Positions 33,001 to 43,429 of a stretch of DNA of 64,000 bases are shown one piece after another. Source of the DNA: Hericium rajendrae (Eukaryota > Basidiomycota > Agaricomycetes > Russulales > Hericiaceae); the NCBI GenBank assembly GCA_033439255.1, contig CM065887.1, forward strand, positions 496,001-560,000, given 5' to 3'. A program made the position numbers and the translations under genes. Under the pieces are notes generated by a model that worked only from the letters and a program-made list of their open reading frames with translations, ran no database searches and was not told the origin of the DNA. The number at the start of each line of letters is the position of its first letter. Position 1 is the first letter of the stretch.

Positions 33001-33080
33001 GGCCGCCTGGCGAAATGGCATCGCGTCTGACTACGACGGTATGTAATCAGGAGATTGCAGGTTCGACCCCTGCGTGGTCA
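33001..33080 (+). tRNA. tRNA-Arg (anticodon ACG), with a 9-nt intron
   Basis: Acceptor GGCCGC pairs with GTGGTC (33074-33079) using two G-U pairs, with discriminator A at 33080. D arm GCG-AAATGGCAT-CGC; anticodon stem TCTGA/TCAGG; anticodon ACG at 33033-33035; intron at 33037-33045 after the base 3' of the anticodon; T arm GCAGG-TTCGACC-CCTGC. One base seems missing between the T stem and the acceptor, so position 65/66 is shared. A short T-rich terminator (TTTTTCTTCTTTTTTC) follows at 33098. Confidence 0.75.
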
Positions 33081-33685
33081 TATATCTGGAAAATAGACTT
33101 TTTCTTCTTTTTTCACTTTGATGCTTGCGAGTGTCCCATTACACTTTGAAGAGCACACCGCGTGCATGGGGTTAGGTTCACAATATGAGCGGGCCTCCGT
33201 CTGCCTCCGTGCAACCTGAAAGTAAGTGCAAAAAGAACTGTGAAGGGTTCACTTCAATCTTCAGAGCATTACTATTTGCAATGCAGCACAGACGGGGCAG
33301 CGGGCTAGCAAACAGTGACGACATGAACGCGTAGACAAGACTAAGACTTCCGACAAGCTCGAGCTCTAACACCCTGGGCGGCGGCCTCTACCCGAAAGGA
33401 AGGTGAAAACAAATCGGCAATTATTCAATTCAAAATGGGTAGAGCGAGGATTATAAGTAGAAATCAATCCGCGAGGTATCAAATAAACGGGGGACGTGCA
33501 AGAGCGGGGCGAGAGCGATGTCAGGAAACGTGCAGACTCGCAAAGCAAAGCCGAACGGTGAAGTGGATATATAAGTGAGGGGTGATACTTTAGGTATAGT
33601 CAGCACGTTCTAGGCATCCCCGTGAAACACAAGATATCGACGACCGAGATACGAGACCCGAATGGACAGCGCGGACGGAGGGAGT
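33081..33685. other. Spacer between the tRNA and CCP genes
   Basis: Apart from the tRNA terminator and the likely CCP 3' UTR, nothing is recognised here. Confidence 0.35.
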
Positions 33686-35254
33686 TTACTTCTTGATGGC
33701 CTCCTTGGCCTCCTCCTTTTGCTCATCGAGCGTCTTGAGATGCCATGGCTCAGATGTGACGAACTGGGATTCGGGAACGCCGAGCTCGAAAAGGCGGTTG
33801 ACGACGGCAGCGAAGCTGCAGGGAGGTTAGTCGCGAGGCAAAGATTGCAGTAGGCCGTTACGTACTCCTTAAAAAACAGCTCCTGGTCGTCGGCATATGC
33901 CTTGACCCACTTTTTCATGTTCTTATCCTGCACAAGCGAGTAATCGGTGCTATAGACAGCAATGCGTGAGATGACAATCAACAGGATGCCGATAAGACAC
34001 ATACGGAAGCATCATAAGTTGGCCAGTCGCCTTGTCGACATACTGCTTGGGTCCATTCCACTTCTTCCAGACCCACCTGCAACGAACTCATTAGCAAAGA
34101 ATACCGTGATATCACGCCATTTGGGACTAACTTTTCGTCAAGGAGATGTCTGTAGTAGTCATTGGTGAAGGTGATAGGCGAGAACGTCCATGGACCGGAG
34201 AAACCGGAGCTGATGAACGGGTGAGCAGGTGAGGCAGGCATCATGCTGCAGCAAGGCATACCGATCAGGGTGGCAACGGCCAACTGCGTGGGCACCGGAG
34301 AGCACGACAATTTCCTGGTCGTTGAAGCCCATGCGATAGAAAATCTGTTGGAGAAGAAGGTCACTTTTTGCTGCTAAACATGTTCTGGTACAACCTACAT
34401 TGCGGAGATGGTCCGCGCCTAGGGCACCATCGGGAAGACGGCCATCGGGGGTGGCGTCCTGAGCCTGACCATCGATGCGACCCGCTCTCCAGTTCACCTT
34501 TGGGCCTCCCATTTCCTGAATAGCGGCGACACCGCCTAGGGTCCAAAGATCACCATAACTAATCCAAGGGAACTCGCTCTTGATTTTCTCCATGATCCCA
34601 CGGGCAACATGCAGACCGGCGTTGGCACCGTGCAGGCTCTCGGGCTCGAAACGCATGGTCGCGTGGTTGCTGGATAACGGACATCGGAACTCAAGCGGAA
34701 GTTCGCCTGCAGTGTGACATACCTTCCACCGGTCTTCGAGTCCTTATCATAGGTGCCGGAGCTGTGCCATGCCAGACGGAAAAGCACCGGAGCAAAAGAA
34801 CCGTCTGGACAAGGTCCTATCAGCAACGAAAAATGGAAGACGTCAGACACAATATATACCGTCGTAGTCGTCCGCGTCAAAGTGGTCAGCAATCCTGTTG
34901 TAAACCTAACATATATGTCAGCCCAACGCCCCCCTCATTGTGCCGAGTTCCACACACTTTCTGGTAGTCCTCCTTAGAAGGAACGAAGTTCACGGCAACC
35001 TTCGCTGCCTGAACACCCGACTTGACTGAGTCACTCGAGGCATAGAAGTAGTATGCGAGACCGCCAACAGCGGCTGCTCCAAGACCAGCAAACAGTGCGG
35101 TGTTTGACGAGTTGGACTTGGTCGCCTCGGGCCCAGGCTGGGTCGAGTACCTGCGATAAGACGCGCGCAGGGCCGTCCGGGCAAGACCCGACCGCGCGGC
35201 AGAGGGCGCAGCGCGGCGCGCAGAAAGTCTAGCAGCTGCAGCGATAGAGTGCAT
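33686..35254 (-). CDS. CCP1: Mitochondrial cytochrome c peroxidase
   Basis: Class I haem peroxidase that reduces hydrogen peroxide with cytochrome c in the intermembrane space. The N-terminus is a mitochondrial presequence ([20 protein letters not shown]) followed by a membrane anchor ([20 protein letters not shown]). The peroxidase domain follows with distal Arg, Trp and His in [40 protein letters not shown], and the proximal His in [40 protein letters not shown] and [20 protein letters not shown] match the CCP subgroup. The ending is [12 protein letters not shown]. The gene has several short introns and no frame break. Confidence 0.94.
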
Positions 35255-38200
35255 AATGAGAGGCGTGATGGTAGGAAGCAGGAGAAACTGTTATTACATA
35301 CTTATAATGTGACAGGCCGGAATGCTTGCGGGACGCTGGGATCATGCCAGTGGCAAAAACAGGGCGAAACCAGGGCCATGCGTAAGCTGCTCGGTAATCC
35401 CCCATCCTTTATCCGCCAATCCGCACTCGCCGATTTCCCCTCCATCACTGCCACAACTCTTGTCCTCACCGTAGTCGTCGGTATCGCGTCCTGCATCGTC
35501 GTCGTCTGCAAGACTATGTACGCCACAAGTGCTCGATTCTCAATTCAATTGCGCCCATCTCGTTTAGGCTTTAGGCGTGCACGGTTCCGAGATCAACGCT
35601 GCTTTTCCCGTGGCTCCACTACACCTGCTGACCGCTGTGCACTCTTCGTTTCCTGATCTTGAATGCCGGCGGCAACCCACGACGGTGAGAATTTCCAAAA
35701 ATACACCGTTTCGCTCCTGCTGCTCACGCCAGTGCGTGTCAGACTACTGTCAAACTGCGCTACGGAAAAGTTTCGTTAGCCCCATTTCATTTCCGAATCA
35801 TGCAAATCCACTCGCATTTGCGGAGGCCGAGTGAGGCCGAGACGCATGAAGAGTCAGGTACCGTTGCCGAGCAGGACATGGTCTGTCGGCGTTGCAGAAT
35901 CTCGGCTTTGTCACTCCGGGGTCCAGTCCGTCACGTAGAGTTACAGAATAAGTTGAAGAAAACTTTGTAACTGTCGTAGAACCCAACGCTAGGGTCTGGT
36001 AACTTATAATCTAGGAAGTGCATCAGGGCAAAGGCAGCAGCCCGAGACGGATTCAGACGTCCAGAGTACCTGCGCAAGATGTGCATGACGAGTGGCAGCA
36101 ATATTTAAGGTGTGCCGGGAACATCTGCCGCAACACGGTGGGCGTGTGAAAGGCTGGGATGTCGCGAGCGATATGGACTGCGAAACATGAATTGAGACAT
36201 AAATTTGTCGTTTTAAAAACACGTAGTATCAACTTGTGGAAAAACTCGATTCGAGGCGTGACCCCATGCGAGACTGCAAGAGCGTGGCTGACTCCATCGA
36301 CAGAAACACAATATGTGCAGAGGTCTGCCAGTGGTCCGCCTTAAAATGCATCGATACCTGACAAAAATACGTTCATGCCCTCGGGACCCGACGTATGCCC
36401 CAGAGTCCCAGTGGGGGACTTCGGAGCGGTGTGTGTGCTTATAATGTTGTCAACATCCCAACACTTGCCGAGTCCCGACCTGCCCTATTATCTTATATAT
36501 CACCTGCGGCCTCTCACCACATTGCCAGATAAATCGTGTTTAGATTTACTTATGTTTACACGAGGGTAATCTTCTGCGATCTCCCTCGCGATGCTTCGCT
36601 TTTGTCAGGCAGCGCCCCGACTCGCTTTTGGCCACCAGCCATCGTACGTTCACCGTGCAGGCAACACGGAACCTTTGGCGCAGGTGACGCGCTGACTGCA
36701 GTCGTCTGCTGCGGTTGGTCAGTGATGTCTTGGAGCCCCCTACCATGACATGGGAGGTCTAAGAGCTAAGCGCGGCGGAATTTTATGTCCCCCAGCCCAA
36801 CCCAGCCTCTCTCTTCTCCTCCCAGGTTTGTCCCTTCTCGCCCGAAGGATTCTCGCACCACGTGCTAATTCACTGCTCTCCCTGTAGATCAGTCTAGAGC
36901 ACACCTTTTGAGCTCTCACCACTCCCGCCCTTTCTCGACTTTCTGATCACTTTCGTATTTTTGTTTCTTTCAGTCGTGCTCTTATTATCTACACGGTCGC
37001 TTCAATGCCCGCCCGCATGCCATCGTGAACTTTAACTTAGCGAGGACACATCTACTTTATCTAAATGCTGATATTTCCTTCACTGCTGTATTTTCACCTA
37101 TCCTGCTCCCGCTGTACATGTTATCCTTACTGAAGAGATAATAAAATGCACCTGTCACGAACTTGAGGATCACGGAGTGCCGGGACCCCCGAACACCAAA
37201 CAGATCTGCGATTGCCTTCCATAAACAGACCATGTCCTGCTCGGCAACGGTAGTCAGGTGATCTGGTTACTCTGACAAAGATATAGGCGCACGTTTGTCA
37301 ACGTCGAAAAAAAATCATCTGCTTGCTCAGACAGTCCCATCTGGTTCCAATTCTTACGCGGCCCCTCCGCGAGTTGTGCCATTCAATTTTGGCTCCGGAG
37401 GCAAGGGTATCGCTCACCGTCTTTTTTGCACAGTTTGCTTACTCCCGACTGCGAGGTAGCGCGAGGTCCGGCGCGATAAGGTCACGTCTTGATCGTTTTT
37501 CGCATCGAAAATGTTGATGCGCCGAAAGACGCAGCAGATACGTTTTGGAAAGTTTTCTTCTAGCCCCTTTGGCCCACAAACAGAGCAAAAATCGACCATG
37601 ATCCGGTCAGTCCACATTCATGCAGCTCTCATGAACTTAATTGCGCTGAACTCGCAATGTCGCATGCCCCTTGCTCTCGGCCGATGTTCTCCATTGCTCG
37701 GATGTCGACGGAGTTGAATTCACTAGGTAGTACTGCATCTCACAGATACTTTTTGACATGGGAGGATCTGGCAATGGCGCAGCATTTTCGCAGACTAGTA
37801 TCGCAGGCGACAGCGTGACACGCGGAATCATTATGACTGGAAGTCGAACAGCCTGCCACGCAAATGTCATGTACGGAATAATGGGAACAAGCTCGCCCCC
37901 CGTACCTTTATCAGACGTCTTCACTCACTCTCATCTTCAATCAACGTCATTGGCCCAGCGTCTTCATCTCCTAAGCTCCAACGCAGCACTAGTTTTTCGT
38001 CTTCAACAGTACGTGATTGGTTGACTCTGAGAGACACACCTAGATTTGACAACCGACCTAGACTGGCATCTAAAGACTTTCACCGAAATGTCATCATAGG
38101 GGTTGGACAATAACTCATAGGGCGCTGGTTCGCGCCACATTTGGAGTCTCTGGAGGCTCTATGGACGTCAGGAGTATGGAGGCAACAATGGCCGTTACAT

Positions 38201-38345
38201 ATTCGCGTCGTGATTTTGTTGAGCTATGTTTAACCTCCTCTCTACATCCACACACGCTAATTGTCCCAAATAACCATTCCGGTGAGTATCCGCGTCTGGC
38301 TTTCGATTCCTGCTCATCGTGAGATTCAGATCCCACTACATCAAA
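35255..38345. other. 3-kb spacer without a recognised gene
   Basis: No family match was found. A possible membrane-spanning frame (SITATTLVLTVVVGIASCIV, about 35440) and a minus-strand frame at 37637-37924 are unsupported. A pyrimidine-rich stretch at 36800-37000 with a GT-rich/AG boundary looks like a fungal leader region but leads only to very short frames. The right end is the promoter of the mannitol dehydrogenase gene. Confidence 0.35.
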
Positions 38346-39533
38346 ATGCCACACGCGAAACCCAAAGCGCTCCACTTCGGTGCCGGAAACATCGGGAGAG
38401 GGTTCATTGGCGCCCTCCTATGCAAGTCCGGATATCACGTCGTGTTCTCAGACTGCGACAAGGACCTCGTCGCGGAGCTGAACAGGCGCAACTCGTACAC
38501 CGTCAGGATCCTCGATAATGGCAGATATTTCGAGTCAGTTTCTGGAATCTCTGCTGCCCTCCCCTGGTCCGACGATATCACCCGCGAACTTGCCGATCCG
38601 AACACGCGTATCGTGACGACCGCCGTCGGAGCCACCGTCCTCCAGGAGATCGCGCCTACCATCTCAAAGGGTCTCGTAGCCCGTCACAAGGCCGACGCGG
38701 GGCCGCTGAACGTCATCGCATGCGAGAACATGGTCCGACAGACGGATCTGCTCTCCAAATACGTCCACGACCATCTTCCACCTTCCGAGAATGCCTGGGT
38801 CGACCAAAATATCGGCTTTGCCAACTGCTCTGTAGACCGGATCGTTCCTCCGGGGGATGACGATAGTGACAATCCGCTGGATGTCTATGTCGAAGGATTC
38901 AGAGAATGGGTGGTGGACCAGACGGCACTGCGGACGAAGATCGAGCCGGAGGTGATCGGCATGCAACTGGCGGATGACCTTTGGGGCTACGTCGAGCGGA
39001 AACTCTTCTCTCTCAACTGCGGCCACGCCATCATCGCGTACCTCGGCTTCCTCAAGGGCTATCGCACCATCGACCAGGCCGTGCGGGACGATGAGATCCG
39101 CAGGATCACGCATGCTGCCCTGCACGAGGGCGGTGCCGCTCTGATCAGGAAACATGGCTTCCACCCGTCAGAACACGAGGACTACATCACGAGGATCATG
39201 GATCGCTACTCGAATCCGAATCTGCGGGACGACGTGTTTCGCGTGGGACGGCAGCCGTTACGGAAGTTGGGGAAAGGCGATCGACTCCTCGGGCCTCTGA
39301 ATATGGCGAAGGGCTATGGTCTGCCATACGACAACCTGGCCATAGGCGTCGCAGCTGGGTTCCTGTTCCGCTCCAAGGACGACGAGCAGAGCATGCTACT
39401 CGGGAAGAAGGTGGAAGATCTTGGAATTGAACGAGCGGTGGTAGATGTGACGGGTCTAGAGCTAGGGAGCGAAGAAGCGAAGAAAGTCGTGGATGCCTAT
39501 CATGCCCTTCGTGCGAGGAGTACGAATCACTAA
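38346..39533 (+). CDS. mtlD: Mannitol-1-phosphate 5-dehydrogenase
   Basis: Converts fructose 6-phosphate and mannitol 1-phosphate with NAD(H), a route of mannitol metabolism. It is a single intronless frame of 395 aa, unusual in this intron-rich window. The Rossmann fold opens KALHFGAGNIGRGFIGALLC. Further conserved blocks are NVIACENMVRQTDLLSKYVH, IGFANCSVDRIVPP, MQLADDLWGYVERKLFSLNC and GHAIIAYLGFLKGYRTIDQA. The catalytic Lys region of polyol long-chain dehydrogenases corresponds to YVERKLFSLNCGHA. The start at MPHAKPKALHFG places the nucleotide-binding motif at residue 11, as expected. The lack of introns could reflect acquisition from bacteria or retroposition; composition resembles that of neighbouring genes. 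Confidence 0.95.
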   Translation: MPHAKPKALHFGAGNIGRGFIGALLCKSGYHVVFSDCDKDLVAELNRRNSYTVRILDNGRYFESVSGISAALPWSDDITRELADPNTRIVTTAVGATVLQEIAPTISKGLVARHKADAGPLNVIACENMVRQTDLLSKYVHDHLPPSENAWVDQNIGFANCSVDRIVPPGDDDSDNPLDVYVEGFREWVVDQTALRTKIEPEVIGMQLADDLWGYVERKLFSLNCGHAIIAYLGFLKGYRTIDQAVRDDEIRRITHAALHEGGAALIRKHGFHPSEHEDYITRIMDRYSNPNLRDDVFRVGRQPLRKLGKGDRLLGPLNMAKGYGLPYDNLAIGVAAGFLFRSKDDEQSMLLGKKVEDLGIERAVVDVTGLELGSEEAKKVVDAYHALRARSTNH

Positions 39534-40124
39534 TGCCTCTAATGCCTTCATGACCACCTCTGGGTTTCCTTACATTAACGGGGTTTCAGTCCATAGTTCA
39601 TTTATCTTATTTTTTTTGGATGCATTCCATAATACCTTGTTTACGATCACTATAATTCGACTATACAGGTCGGCTTCGGTCGTCGGTTCAAACTTGTTTA
39701 GAATATTTGAAGGCTGCAAGTTTCGGTCTGCCAGTTCGGAGTTTAGCAAACCCCATGCCCGAGCCATGCCCGAGCCACCTACAAAGCGCCTTCTTCGCAA
39801 CCTCTTATGTTCAAATACCTGCTTCCTTCCAATCGACTCATGTTGTACATCCCGGTCAAAATGGCGTACCCAAGCCTTCAGGCAAGGCTTCATAAGCAAT
39901 GACCAGCTCTTCTTATGTCATTGAAGGCGCGTGGTTGGTGAGATGAAATGGTTTCCCTCTTACTATTACGGCGATATGAACATCATCTGCCAGGACACTC
40001 ACTCAGGCGGCGGATGCATTGTGCTTATGAAGCAACACATCGACAGAGTATAAGTAATGGAATGTATTCGCCTGATACACAATAACATCCCTTTCCAGAG
40101 CTCCGATTCTCTTCTGTGATTAAC
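39534..40124. other. Intergenic region
   Basis: 3' flank of mtlD and promoter of the glutathionyl-hydroquinone reductase. The short direct repeat ATGCCCGAGCC occurs at about 39753 and 39765. No gene is seen. Confidence 0.35.
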
Positions 40125-41482
40125 ATGTCGGCCCCCACTGCTGATCTCTCCCAAAAGATCGACATTACCAAGCAACAGACCGAAGCAGATGGGTCATGGA
40201 AGAGGGCAGCGTCGTCCTTCAGGAACTGGATCGAGAAAGGGGGGAAATTCCCGCCAGAGACTGGTATGTACTGCATCGTTCAGTCGTTTGCCGAGCATTT
40301 CGTGACCGCGACCTTCCTGAGCGAAGACCGATACCACCTCTATGTTTCATATGGCTGTCGTAAGTGACTCTAGCCTAATCTGCGCGTGATGAATTGTTCA
40401 CCCCTCATCCAGCTTGGGCAACGCGCACCATAATCATGCGCAAGCTCAAAGGCCTCGACTTCATTCGTCAGTGAACGTCGTCCTCATCCTACCCCACGCG
40501 TCTTAATGAAATTCGAGTAGCTGTGACCGTCGTCTCCCCTCGCATGACCGAGAATGGGTGGGCCTTTGCCTCGATCGATGATTTCCCTGGTGCAGACAAG
40601 GACCCGCTGTACGACGCGAAGTACCTGAAGGACATCTACTTCCGTGCAGACCCGCATTACGCCGGACGTTTCACGGTGCCCGTCCTCTGGGACAAGAAAC
40701 AGCAGACCATCGTCAACAACGAGTCCTCGGAGATCATCCGCATGTTCAACACCGCGTTTAATGAACAACTTCCAGCAGATAAAGCAGCTCTGGACTTTTA
40801 CCCTGAGCACCTTCGCAAGGAGATCGACGAGCTGAACGCATGGATGTATGATGATATAAACAGTGAGCTTGCTTCTGCATAGCTTCTGCTGTTTTATCCC
40901 TAAAGGATCCGTGTCTTCGCTAGATGGAGTCTACAAGACCGGTTTCGCAACAACCTCTAGTGCCTATGCTAAGGCACTTTTCCCTCTCTTTGAGGGGCTA
41001 GATCGTATTGAGAAGATACTCGAGGGTAAGACATACCTCGTCGGCGATCAACTTACTGAGGCAGATATACGACTCTACGTGACGATTGTGAGTGGTTTCC
41101 TTCCAACGGACGAAACATGTGTTCACGTGCCAATAGATACGTTTCGACGTTGCTTACGTCGGGCACTTCAAGTGCAACATCCGCACCATTCGCGGAGGAT
41201 ACCCAAACATTCATCTGTAAGGAATCTTCCGCTTTGTCGTGTCGTTCGGCCTATTCATTATAGATTATCTGCAGCTGGCTTCGCCGTTTGTACTGGCAGC
41301 AAGATGCATTCCAGTCGACGACTGATTTCCAGCACATCAAGTCCGGTTACTACTGGTTGGCAAGCATTGTACATCTTTTTCCGGTCTACGGTCCAAAGTC
41401 TGGTCAGACTGATTTTTATGCTGCTCAGAACCCCACTCGTATTGTCCCCATCGGCCCCGTTCCGCACATCGAACCTCTGTAA
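40125..41482 (+). CDS. ECM4: Glutathionyl-hydroquinone reductase (ECM4/Xi-class GST)
   Basis: Thiol transferase that removes glutathione from hydroquinone conjugates; wood-decay fungi use the family on aromatic compounds. The N-terminus reads SWKRAASSFRNWIEKGGKFP, then YHLYVSYGCPWATRTIIMRK, where the catalytic CPWA box is split by an intron. Also seen are FRADPHYAGRFTVPVLWDKK, NNESSEIIRMFNTAFNE, GLDRIEKILEGKTYLVGDQL, TEADIRLYVTIIRFDVAYVG and [20 protein letters not shown]. The last intron probably runs from GTACAT in the ASI codons to CTCAG, giving GYYWLASINPTRIVPIGPVP. Its 63 nt lack a stop, so read-through would also stay in frame. The protein ends PHIEPL. Confidence 0.92.
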
Positions 41483-41735
41483 CTGTCTTCGATTACATCC
41501 CAAACTCATTTCCGACTTTGATTATGTCGGAATAAGATGGTCCGAACATAAAGCTATGATCATCATATTGTCGTACGGTCGGAGATGCGTTGTACCGGTT
41601 AAGTAGGTCCGAATCGTGTAGTGCGCTGTGTTGTAAATGTAGGATTCTTCAAGTTTCTGCGCTGGCGTCGAGTCAATGGCGTGCTGTTGATGAGGAGCGG
41701 ACCTAGATAGCTCAGCGTTCAACCGGGAGACCTGG

Positions 41736-41880
41736 CATGGCCAGGGGGTTCCTCTCAGGGCCTTGCGACCGAGTGCGACCGACGTACAGTAATTGACATC
41801 ATAGCGCAGGCTTGGTGAGCTCACGCACGTCCAAGGTGGAATAAGTACAATTGTTGATCATCCGCAAATCCATGGGCGTC
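41736..41880. repeat. Dispersed repeat, copy A (partner at 49480-49818)
   Basis: Shared stretches with the 49.5-49.8 kb region include GACCGAGTGCGACC, CATCATAGCGCAGGCTTGGT, GAGCTCACGCACG and GACCATCCGCAGATCCATGG-like DNA (GATCATCCGCAAATCCATGG here). The copies differ by about 10 percent, and copy B carries an extra segment of about 200 bp. Confidence 0.6.
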
Positions 41881-42190
41881 ATGCTCTATCCCTTCATCCT
41901 CGCCAAGGCGCGACTGCAACTGGCGAGATCCTCACCTTCGTCTGAGCAGGCGACCATGTTCTCCGTCCTGCGCACCGCTCATCGGCGAGAGAACAGGTTT
42001 CGTCGCGGCGGCTTGTATCAAGGTCTAGAAGGACAGATCGTGAAGGGATTTCTGAGCCAGGGGACTACATTGATGGTGAAACAACGGTACGCTGTCATCC
42101 CTTGTTGTAGATGCTGGGATGCACTGTTCACCGGGTTTGTTTGATAGAATGAAGCTCGTCGTGGTACGGCTGGCGTTGGCATTGCGCAGG
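41850..42190 (+). pseudogene. Peroxisomal/mitochondrial carrier (SLC25, PMP34-like) fragment
   Basis: An exon-like fragment reads YPFILAKARLQLARSSPSSE, GGLYQGLEGQIVKGFLSQGT and TLMVKQR, matching the last repeat of a PMP34-type carrier. Only this C-terminal part exists. Its left end joins the dispersed repeat with a frame change after GISTIV, and the right end runs into the TA-flanked element at 42193. It is a truncated copy, probably carried in by rearrangement. Confidence 0.6.
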
Positions 42191-42192
42191 TA

Positions 42193-43418
42193 CAGCTGTT
42201 TCAGGAAACCTTGCGTGGCGCACCCGAACGCGCGGCGAAATCCCAAAACTCCCGAAAACTCGAAAAACTCGAAAAAACTCGAGAAACCAAAGCCTAGCCT
42301 CCATACCTCTTACAATCATGTTCTAAACTCTCATTATCCTGTAACTTTGCTATCTGCTATGATTTGTCTGCAAAATGTCCATCTTCGAGGTTATCAGCAC
42401 CAGTGATGGAGGAGGCACTGTCCGTGATGAGTACTGTATGGATGACGGTTTTGGAGCGATCCAATGACGAAAATGATGAGTAGACTGATGAGCTGAACTC
42501 TGAAGGTGAGTCTGCAAACATGATGAGCTGAATTTCGACTGAATGCTTGTCCTTTCATGCTTTGAATTCCCCCGCTCACTCGCGTATCGCGCCAAACCAT
42601 GATAGGCATGTCAAGAGCTATTTGGATGAGCAAGCTGAGGCTAGTTGAGGTGAGTATCACAACTATTCAGGCCAGCACGATGGATACACACTAGCACCGA
42701 CAGCGCTAGCAGCATGCATGCATGCTGTATACCCGTTGGCCACATACGCGACGCCGAACGCTCCTGCACATCCTATCCGTCTTCCCGCAAACCCATACAT
42801 GCACGCACAGATGTGTGTCCATCCGTGGCATGCCCGCAGCACACCTGTATGTCCGCTCGTCGCATGCCAGCCCGTTTGCCGCGTGCTCGGCCACCCGATT
42901 TATGCTGTCTGCTCACTGGACTCGCTTCTGCATATCCGCCTGTTGAACGTTGGCGTTGAACGTTGAACACCCGCATGCACGCCCAACTCCACTCCTCCCC
43001 CGTCCTGCTGGAGCAGTCTTGCTCACCCATTTGCCTATGGCCTCTGCACGCCGCACACTCACAGGCACTACCTAGCTATCGGGGATAATAGTGTACATTC
43101 TTGCCATGTAACTACTGGAGACTATTCTAGACGACCAGAATCAAACATTGTGAACTTTCGCTAAGCTCCGAGCACCGAGATTTTCTGCATGAGGCCTCGT
43201 AAGAGGGTCTTCCCGACTTGGAAAAACATCTTATTCTCTCGTCTTCGAGAAGCCCAGTCACCCACCATTTGATGCTGGGGTCGTTTTCGCGAGATAAATG
43301 AGAAGAAACGTGCAGAGATTACAAGTCTACACAATTTTTCGAGTTTCTCAAGTTTTCGGGAGTTTTGGATTTTCGTCGTGCGTTCAGACGCGCCACGCAA
43401 GGTTTCCTGAAACAGCTG
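42193..43418. mobile_element. 1.23-kb TA-flanked element with ~95-bp terminal inverted repeats
   Basis: The ends begin CAGCTGTTTCAGGAAACCTT and are inverted copies over about 95 bp, including the AAACTCGAAAAACTCGAAAA-like tract. Identity is roughly 85 percent. Both sides carry TA (42191-42192 and 43419-43420). The interior has no transposase I can recognise and contains a CATGCATGCATG run near 42715. This indicates a non-autonomous Tc1/mariner-type element. It lies between the carrier fragment and the RT element. Confidence 0.7.
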
Positions 43419-43429
43419 TAGAAGAGCCG

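Noticed and set aside
41380-41450. 25-residue insertion near the end of the hydroquinone reductase
   Set aside because: It is better explained as a 63-nt stop-free intron that joins GYYWLASI to NPTRIVP.
42193-43418. Possible coding continuity of the RT frame upstream to 43298
   Set aside because: The frame runs through the inverted end of a TA-flanked element, so the first about 40 codons are chance read-through and not part of the retroelement.
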